NCBI GenBank assembly: GCA_016806645.1
Contig: JACSYO010001856.1
Span: forward strand, 1,239,001 to 1,303,000
DNA: 64,000 nucleotides
From: Ophiodon elongatus
Taxonomy: Eukaryota > Chordata > Actinopteri > Perciformes > Hexagrammidae
Reading direction: 5' to 3'
Shown one piece after another: positions 55,308 to 64,000 of this stretch. The stretch's first letter is position 1. The number at the start of each line of letters is the position of its first letter. The translations under genes and the position numbers were made by a program. The notes under the pieces were generated by a model. It ran no database searches, had not been told where the DNA came from, and saw only the letters and a list, made by a program, of their open reading frames with translations.

Positions 55308-55378
55308 AGCCTGTAAAGCACTTTGAATGACCTCTGTGTATGATACGGTGCTATACAACTATAACTTGCCTTGCCTTT
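55308..55378 (+). mobile_element. Probable 5'-truncated LINE tail
   Basis: TGTAAAGCACTTTGAATGAC, CTCTGTGTATGATACGGTGC, TATACAACTATAA, then a short (CTTGC)n end. This closing phrase (GTAAAGCACTTTGAAT...GTGCTATA) recurs at the 3' ends of several teleost non-LTR elements. Boundaries and family are uncertain. Confidence 0.5.
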
Positions 55379-57453
55379 TTAAGCTAACGGTATAAAAGCG
55401 TTCCCCGCCTGAAGCTATGATTGTAATTTAGATAAATCCTAGTCAGTTGCTCCTTGCTTTACACAGATACAGTATAGTCAATAATGAATGAATTTTTGTG
55501 TACCCTTGCCATCTGCAATCAAAACAGGATGTCAAATGTCGACTTAGATTGGTAGCTGTGATCATAACATTTTGCATGTAGGCATTTGGTTTTTGTGAAG
55601 AACCCCCCTACCTCCTTTGCAGCAAACATAATGAGTGTCAATATAAGCACTTGACTTTCTGTGACTTCAATCACTATAATTGCACAGCTAGATTACCTTT
55701 TGATGTCAGAATCCACTAATTAACAGATTTAAAATGCTACACTGTGAATTTTTTTCTTCACTTAAATGTAAAAATATGATATAAGATATTATTTAGTGTG
55801 CAATTTTAATCATCATCATTTCATTTAAAAACCAAGTAGACTCAACTGGATCAGACTTCCACTATCACTGAAAGGCAGTCTGACTGACTTTTTTTCCTGT
55901 GCAATTTCAGCTCTTTCATTGGTGATGTTCTTCACCTAGATACAGGTGTTAATGCCTATTTTGGAAAAGTATGAAAGCACATATTTCTTTGATAGTACAT
56001 AGTGGATTACCTTTATTTTTCAGAATGACTTCTTAGCAACAATTCACAGTCTCACTTGGCTTCAAACTATAAAAGTTGCAATTCCAACAACCAAAGTAAA
56101 CAGATGAAACACATTTTGAGCTGTTGTTGTAACCGTTCCAGCACAGTGATTTTAGGAGGTGCGCTAATGGCTACATTCAAGGTTGCATTGAAAGCTACAG
56201 AGTCCATGTTTCAAAGGGACTGATGGTCTCACTTTTATCTGAAGGTTACATGTATGTGATGACATTGTGTAAAAATTGTCTATATCTGCAGAGAGAGAAA
56301 GCATAGCAACTGATATGACTCATGGGCTCATTCTATGAATGAGACTTGTGCAACAGAAGCAGGAATTTCTTTTTTTCTTTCATTATAATTGAAGGATTTA
56401 AATTAAAAGGAGTCTGCTGAGACAGGTTACACTTCTTAAATAACATTTAAACATTTAAACTGAGAAACAAATGATGAAATACTCAAACAACTATATTGTT
56501 CATGTAAAAAGATGCAAACTGCATTTAGTGGAGGCAAAAAAAGCCTGCTCCCAACAGATTTTCTTTTCTTTTTTTCCCTTTCAGCAGCTAAATATAGTAT
56601 AACTGGTCCACATTTGCTTGTGCAGAATGTGTGTCAAGCTTGTTTTCCTGGAGGCTTTTAATCTTTACTGGGGACTACACTCTCACTTCTAAATTTGACT
56701 GCTCCTATTTATCATGTGTCTTGAGAAATGTACTGTAAGTGGACAGCTGACTGTCTGAAAGGCATTAACAGGCCATCCACATTTTTCGTCTCTACTGTTC
56801 GTTTTAAGACCACTATCCGGGTTGTGTTGAACTGATATTTTTCAAAACTCGATTGTGTTTTGTAATTTTGCTTCTTGTTTGAAAACTGGTCATCTTGAAT
56901 CATTTATCAACCCAATAGAAACCTCTATGCTGCTCGAAAAGATGTCAGGCGAGTTTTGCTTCCGCTGATCGGCCTTGATCTCAGATAAACCTCTCCTGTG
57001 CTCGTGTTGTCAGGCCTACAGGCTGCTGTGAGCCTGTGGCTCTATTTCAGGAATCTCCATTGTGCATTTATTGACAAGGTAGAGGAGGGATAGAAAACAA
57101 GCAACATTTTATCAGAGCACTGAGAATGTAGGAGAAGTAGTATAATGTATGGGGCAGTGATGCCTTTCCTCAGTGCTGTCAGGGCTTTATATGCTCCCCG
57201 TCACGGTGCTCTGCCCTGCCTGATGACTTCATGGCCCCAAAATAGAGGTTTTCATCAACGGAGACCTCCCTTGTCCACTAAACGATTAGACAGACACTCA
57301 TTTCGGTATGATTGCTGGGCATTGTTCTGTAATCAATTTCAATGTTTCGGGCTAAGCAATGTGATGTGGTGGGTGAGGGTGTGCGACGTTTAAAGGCTGC
57401 TTTCAACAAGATGTCTCCTCATGTTATTTTCCCCTCTCTCTTTCTTACTCTAG

Positions 57454-57543
57454 GATAATTTCCCTGCAGGAAACCCAGAGCGTCTCCAAGATCTCAAGTC
57501 CACTGTTGATCTGCTGACCAGCATCACCTTCTTCAGGATGAAG
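57454..57543 (+). CDS. unc13c: unc13c MUN exon (ERLQDLKSTVDLLTSITFF)
   Basis: 90-nt, 30-codon exon: DNFPAGNPERLQDLKSTVDL, then LTSITFFRMK. This is one of the most conserved helices of the MUN domain across Munc13 paralogues. Acceptor CTCTTTCTTACTCTAG, donor GTAGCT (weak at +4/+5), phase 0 at both ends. Confidence 0.95.
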
Positions 57544-58606
57544 GTAGCTTCTGTGTATGTGTATGTGAGAGAATGTGTAGGTTTTATGGGCAATTAGATT
57601 AGTTCAATTTGTACAATTTGATAGGCGACGGGGGAGTTTGACACTCGATTTAAGCGAAATTGAAAGAAACATGACATTGTAATAAATGATGATGGAGCAC
57701 AACCCTATCCTTTGTAGATAGCATCTGTAACCTTTTACCACAGCAGTGCAGTGACTGAGTGACTGAGACACCTTCAGTACTGTGAAATCTCACAACATTC
57801 AATTAAAAACATAACCCCACATTCATTGCAGGCACGTTTCGTTTAGATATAATCGATTCAAAGTCATAATTCCTGAAAACCTCTCCTTCCCAACATCACT
57901 GGTCATTCAAATCCAAATTACTTTTGGCGTAACCATTCCTTGACTGCAGGCTGATGTTTGTGTAACATGTGTTGACCTGCATACTACTGTTAGCCTGTAT
58001 GTTTCAAATGCGTCCAGCTCTGTCTTGTTTCCTCTCCCTCCCTCTCCCCCAACAGTACGTCTTGACGTGCTGCGCTGTATGAAGAGCTCGGCTCCGTTCA
58101 GCTCTCTTTTTGCATGAGTGGGGGTGTAGCGCTAGTGCACTGAAGCAAAGCTAAGATGGCAGCTATGAGCAAAGGAATGAAATCTGTCACTTTAGGTTAC
58201 CAATGCTTTCACTCTGTGCCATGCCCATGCTGCACTGCACTGGGTATACGCACAGCTGCTCACACACAGGAGCTACAGTGTTATGCGACAATTTACTGCA
58301 CATTTACAGTCTGGCCACATGTCAATTATGATACATAATGGATGTAAGAAGGCCGCCCTTTTTCCACAAGGAAGTGATATCTTGGGAGTAATACTTCATG
58401 TAAATGTAATATGATATCATTAAGTTATCACTCCACTGATGTATGGTCCTCTACATAGAAATCCATTTAAGACACAGTAACTGTCATTGATTTGGGTTGC
58501 TAACATTGTATATAGTTAATGGACGATTTAATGTAGTATAAATTGCTATGTGACTTAGGACAACAATAAACATTTTAATAATGTGCGTGTGTTTGTGTGT
58601 GTGCAG
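57544..58606 (+). other. unc13c: unc13c intron
   Basis: About 1.1 kb. Its 3' end is UG-rich rather than pyrimidine-rich (58583-58606). Nothing else recognised. Confidence 0.65.
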
Positions 58607-58735
58607 GTACAAGAGCTCCAGAGTCCACCAAGAGCCAGTATGGTGGTGAAGGACTGCGTGAAGGCGTGTCTGGACTCCACATACAAATACATTTTTGACA
58701 ACTGTCATGAACTGTACAACCAACTCCTTGACCAG
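58607..58735 (+). CDS. unc13c: unc13c MUN exon, last one in the window
   Basis: 129-nt, 43-codon exon: VQELQSPPRASMVVKDCVKA, then CLDSTYKYIFDNCHELYNQL, LDQ. ACLDSTYKYIFDNCHELY favours the Munc13-2/-3 group over Munc13-1, which I recall as having NSTYEYIFNNC. Donor GTAAAC, phase 0. The protein must continue beyond the window: roughly the last third of the MUN domain onward and the C2C domain are missing. Confidence 0.95.
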
Positions 58736-61700
58736 GTAAACCACTTCCAGATCCTTTTGACTATCAATATATCAATCAACCGTTATAGCTTATTAAAGGC
58801 AGACCTGTTGCACAGGTACCAATAGCTTCTCAGCAAATTCATAGTCCAAAAAGTGAATAAGTGCCTCATTTTGAGATCTCTGTATTCCTCACATTAGCAT
58901 CGAGCAGATGTAGTGACGCACACACTAAACAATGTGTCATATCAACACTTGTCGAGTTCTCACTTGGATTCAGTTTGCATGCATGTTGAAACCCTCAAGT
59001 CTAGTGAAATCAACAACAAAGACATTTGTGTTGAAAAGATGAAGAAGAGCGTAAGGTGTCAGTTATGAGGTGTGGATAGTGTTAGAGTCTAATCAAAATA
59101 AGGCCTGCTGCATGGTTCCCGCGCCGGACCAGCTCCAGGCCTCTCAGCTTTGGCTACGCCTACTGCTTGTTGATAATTGGCTCGTTTGGTCAGCTACACC
59201 CTTGATGCAATTACTTCCTTCTCCTCCGCCTCGTTTCTAAACATAATAGTAAAATTGTCTTAGAGAAGAAAAGGGAGGTAAACTCTGCTGCTGTTTCTTG
59301 TCTTGAATAAGTCCTGTCCCAGTGCCTGTCCCTCATGTTTAAAAAGACATTGCCTTGTCTGTGGCCGAAGCAACCTTTGTGCATCTTGCTGCTAATTGAA
59401 ACAAAATGAAAAAGTTGAAGATCTGAATATAAATGCAAACTGTGATTGTAAAAATGTTGTTGCATTTGTTCACCCCAGTTTTAGTATGGAATATTTCTGC
59501 CTTCGTTTCAGCTTCAGTGTTCTTTTGTTTCTTTCATTATGGTTGTTGTTGTTACAACTTCATTAGGTTGAAAGCCATAAACCAGGACTCAGCAAGATAA
59601 TACATCAATTATATTTCGAATAAGAGGATTTATTTTTTTATGGATAATACACACAGGATACTGGCAAACAGACTATCAAAATGTATGCACATTTGTTTAG
59701 TGTTATTGTAAAAGTTTTTGGTAATATTTTCTGCCTTTCTGAAACTTGATTTTATGCATAAACGCAGTGTGAGCAAGAGCTGCGGAACTTAAATGAAAGC
59801 AGCTGACAATATACCTGCTCTGCTGGTTTATGTAATTATATAATCTACAAATCTACAAACTAGCAAATCAACATCTGGTAATTAGCCAGACAGATAGGAA
59901 ACACTAACCAGATAACTCACCCTTAATGGAGTGAGCTGTGAGCTGCAAATGATGTAGCTTACTTAAATTCATGTAGAATACCTGAACATTTGCATTTAAT
60001 TACTGGTAGTCCTTTAAAGGTCATTACAATAATATCAAATAGAGTTCCTACTTCGGGACCACTCCAATTCATTTGTCAGTAACTCCAGGTAAAAACACAC
60101 ATTTCCTAAATTTACTGCCAGTTTCTGGCACGCACGGCGTCCTTTCATCACGTATTACCTTCTTCCTGTCACAAAAATGACATCCCTTTTCAGCTTTAGT
60201 GTCCTTTGTGTTGATGTGTGACAATGCCGGTAATATATAAATTCAATTCAACGTGGCTAGAAATCTCAGGCTTTATGTTATGACTGACATTAACCAGACA
60301 GTAAAAATGTTCACCGTGTCTATTGCAAACTTTGCATGAAGGAGTTCAACCTTCTAACAAAGCGAGAGCCTGTGGTGAAGAGTCATATAAAAGCAGCCAA
60401 GCATAAGGCAGCACTTACCTGATTCAAATCACTATCTCATCTGTTTAAGGCTCTTTTGGCTCTCAAGAATCATGGTGGATAATGATGTACTGTATGAGGA
60501 CAGGTGTCAATGTGAACAATACAAATAAACTGGAATGAAAATATGCTGCCATACTGCCTCCTCATGTAGGAACTAGCATGCCACAAGCAGCTGAAGGCAT
60601 GTTTTCATATTAAGCACTCATATAGTCACTTATTTCTATTTTCAGGAAACACCGCATCATCCAGTCCTCAGTTATAGTTTGCTTCTCTGACCACATGACA
60701 ATTTCCATGGGCTAGTTTACTTGCTTTGGCTTCGCTTGAGTAAATAATCAGGCAACAGGCAGCTCCGCCGAATAATTATTTCCGGTTTACTTCCCAAGGA
60801 GAATAGCCTCCCCACCTCAGAATATAATGTCCTTTAAGATAATGGGTGCAATCCGCTCAAAAGTTGAATAATAAGCTTCCTTTGTTTAAACAGCCTGAGG
60901 GGTTGTAAGCAATTACCAAACCGGAGAGATAGACACTTTCCCTAATTACATCTTCGTCCACCACAGTTTCACAATTGACAGCCTCTCCATCATTGTTTCC
61001 TCCACAGCAGAAAGAATAAGACATCAACTACATTCCAGAGCAAATCTCACTTTGAGTCTAAATTATTATGTTCACATACACTAGGTAGCCTTTGACTGAG
61101 CGGATGGAATACGTTTCAGACCCTAATTCTCCAGTTGCTAACAGTGACTGAGTGCTGCGACACACAAGCTGACACGGTGGCCAGGCAGGCAGTGAAATAT
61201 CCAAGCTCCAACGAGGCATCTTGCATAACAAACAACAAAGCTTTCGGCCTCTGCTTTGGCATAAAATGGCTGGGAGGAGGAAGGACAGGGAGAATCTGGC
61301 TTAACCGTTTCTTTAATCCTGGCAGGAAAAGTATGATTTTGAAAAGCAAGACGAAGGGTAAATGGAAAGAGGGCAATGGAATGACGGAAAAGGGCAAAGG
61401 GAAAAAGGACCATATTTTCTTTCTGGCTCATCCACTGTGAATGAATGTGGATCGGCAAATAATAGTGCACCGACCAGAAATGCCTTCTAGCATGCACATG
61501 CATCTATAATAAACCTATCTATTAAGATAAACGTATATGCACACATTCTTATGTATTATGCAAATACTAATACATAAGCAGACATATGAATAGAAGCAAT
61601 CTGGTTTGGAAGAGGGAGGTTGGTGGATGTTGACAGGCGTGCAAAAGCAGGGACCCACTATGCCTGTTTGTGAGACGAGCCACAGAGGAGCTAGAAGAAT

Positions 61701-64000
61701 ACTCTACTTGTTACAGACACTGTAAGCAATTCAAATTGATTTGATAGGTATCTCTCTAACGGACATTATCACATATTTGCCAACAATACCCACATGGTTG
61801 ATTGAACTGTGTTTGACGAACACATTGTTTGTTTTCAGAATGTGTGCCTTTGAGGTTTTTATTTTTTTTTCAATATTTACACATTCAGCCTATTTTTTTC
61901 TGGGCGTTAAAATACATTGCAACAGCTTTGGTTCTACCCACAGCTCTCTCTCTCTCTTGGGGATTTGATCACATTCTCCACAAACATCTTTCAATCAGAG
62001 ACTCTGCAATTTGTGTCACATTGTGAGAGTTGATGAGGAGCCAGTGATATGCTAATGCTGATTCTCCCACACAGGGGCTGGAAGTGCTAAACAATAAACA
62101 TAAACCATTAGCTACCCTCTAGAGGAGTGCTACACTGCTATGAATATTTCTGCAGGTGCCCCCACCACCATTGTGCACTGGAAGTAGTGAAGCTACCATG
62201 CGCGTTGAGTTCAGTACAGTATTCATCCCCTAGTACAACTGAGAGTAAAGCCCATGGGTTTGTTGTTGACTGTAAAAAGACAGCAAGCTACTTAATCACC
62301 TTTAACAATGTGTTTGTACCTACTTGAGGTGAATACAGATGAGCAAAGGGAGACGACTCTATGTTTTAGCAGGATGCATACTGCATCCAATTTAATAGGG
62401 ATGACACAACCTTCAGTGTCCTTCATACATGCATAAAGCTATACACCCACAGACCGATTTTGCATAGCTGAGTCACCTCCTGCAGAGATATTTGTCTCAA
62501 TATATCATGCTTCCAATTTAACAGATATTTATCTTGTAGTAGCATATCTCCCCTCCTGGTTAACATGTATCCAGCCTTAATCGCAAGTCCCAACACAGTC
62601 TTTGATCCTGCTACATGTAAAGCTCCCTGTTGCCTCCACATTGAAAACCAGTGCATTGCTCATGTCTTGCTATGTAGCAAACCCGAGTGAATATGCAAAT
62701 TAGACGTTAAATGAGCCTTTGATCAATATGATGCCTGAGATGGAACCTCCCATGGAATGAGGAGTAATCTGTTTTTTTATGACCATGGCACACTCGATGC
62801 CTTAACTTTTGCAGTCTCAAACCCAAATGATTAAAGTAGTGAACCCTGGGTTGACACGACTGACTGTCACAGAATCAGCTGTAAGCTGTGTCTGCGTTTC
62901 TTGTTCCTGTGAGATTAAATTCAGTAGCTCCTCCAGCTTAAACGTTCGCCTTGCATCACCAGATATTCAAAACAAGAATCGACGTCATGAGACATAATTT
63001 GATTATTGTAGGAATTGATTAGATTGTAAGGATTGGATCAATGATGAATTGACTCTTGTTGCATTTCCATTTCCCAAACTCTCACTATAGCATCTCCTCT
63101 CCGTGCTGCACAGAAGTCTATAGGCTTAAGGCTGTTAAATTATTCAACTTAAATTATTCAATAACCGATTCGAACATATTTCATTTTTAACACAATTTTC
63201 TATTTTCACCGACATACATCAAGCATAGATTTTGCTTTAGCCTGGAGTTATACACACAAATGAGAGAATGTGCTCTGCATCCTCTTGGGAGGGTATGTTT
63301 CCATATTTTACAGTCATACAGTAGATTATATTTGTCATTGTCGGTGAGCATAAACGTTGGTGTGTTTGCATATTGTTATGCCTGTGTATGATACAGATAC
63401 TTACTGTCAGTATGGCTGAGTGTGTTCCAGTATGTGCACTCAGCTTTGTGTTTTCTGTGTGCATAGCCTTGCTTGTTTTCTGTGGAACCTTTTCATGGCA
63501 GAGTGACTGACTGTGACAGTTAGGTGCTGACCGGAGATCAGTGTGGTTACACTCAGTGTGGGGTGAGCAGATGGTAGTCAGTGAGAGGTTTCATATTTAA
63601 CACCTTTCACCAAGGTTCAGCCACAGAGATTTCTGCAACACACTCACTTCTACATAAGCACATAACGGGGGGTGATTACACTTTTAAAACTTTAAAGTTG
63701 TAATCCTTAAGATTTTATGTACAGTGTATCTGTTTCTGATGCAGCCAAACAAACTCGTATTCTTGTAATAAAGAGCTCAGTGGATAATCTGCCTTTTCCT
63801 TCATGGCTTCAATCACTATCTGATTTTACGCTGCACATGACGGGAGTAGTGTTCCACACAACAGCAGGGCACAGTGACCGTAGTTGGTTGCCATGCTGAG
63901 GAGATGGAGGTTTACAGCCTGCAGCTCTTCATAGCAGCTCGCTGTGCCTTATTGTTCTGTTACTCCCTGCAATATTTAAAACACATTCCCTGTATAAAAA
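58736..64000 (+). other. unc13c: unc13c intron running off the window
   Basis: No further exon was found: the expected next wording (an acidic linker followed by NLDFW) does not appear in any frame. About 5.3 kb of AT-rich sequence with no other gene or element recognised. Confidence 0.55.

Noticed and set aside
58736..64000. Further unc13c exons
   Set aside because: Searched by eye for the expected continuation (an acidic linker, then NLDFW and later MUN helices) in all frames; none found, so the gene is taken to continue outside the window.

Overview
The window is vertebrate nuclear DNA, most likely from a ray-finned (teleost) fish. Exons are short and separated by introns with GT-AG ends. 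There are many (CA)n/(TG)n microsatellites, and several interspersed repeats are of kinds common in teleosts. No bacterial, organellar or RNA gene was recognised.

One protein-coding gene can be supported, on the + strand and running off the right edge: unc13c (Munc13-3), a presynaptic vesicle-priming factor. I joined 16 coding segments by splice signals, reading phase and protein similarity. Together they keep one open frame of 5787 nt (1929 codons) from the ATG at 13686 to the donor after 58735. Comparisons with mammalian UNC13C are from memory, not from a search.

Layout. 1-6800: upstream DNA with transposon debris, including one 303-bp element with a perfect 10-bp target-site duplication and a decayed LINE reverse-transcriptase piece. 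6800-8856: GC- and microsatellite-rich candidate promoter and first non-coding exon (donor at 8857). 13487 (or 13675) to 17760: one giant exon coding for the unique N-terminus (coiled coil, a LINE ORF1p-like fold, a long Lys-Glu-Pro-Ser repeat, a calmodulin-binding motif, an acidic stretch). 25627-30989: small linker exons, including a 23-nt exon and a 6-nt microexon. 34898-36346: C1 domain and linker. 39842-41730: C2B domain. 43636-58735: linker and first part of the MUN domain. 58736-64000: intron; the rest of MUN and C2C lie outside the window.

How it works together: in Munc13 proteins the C1 (diacylglycerol), C2B (Ca2+/phosphoinositide) and calmodulin sites tune the MUN domain, which opens syntaxin and drives SNARE assembly. 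The giant exon supplies the part unique to the long isoforms. The most unusual points are the ORF1p-like module inside a synaptic protein, the two tiny exons, and the fish repeat expansion.
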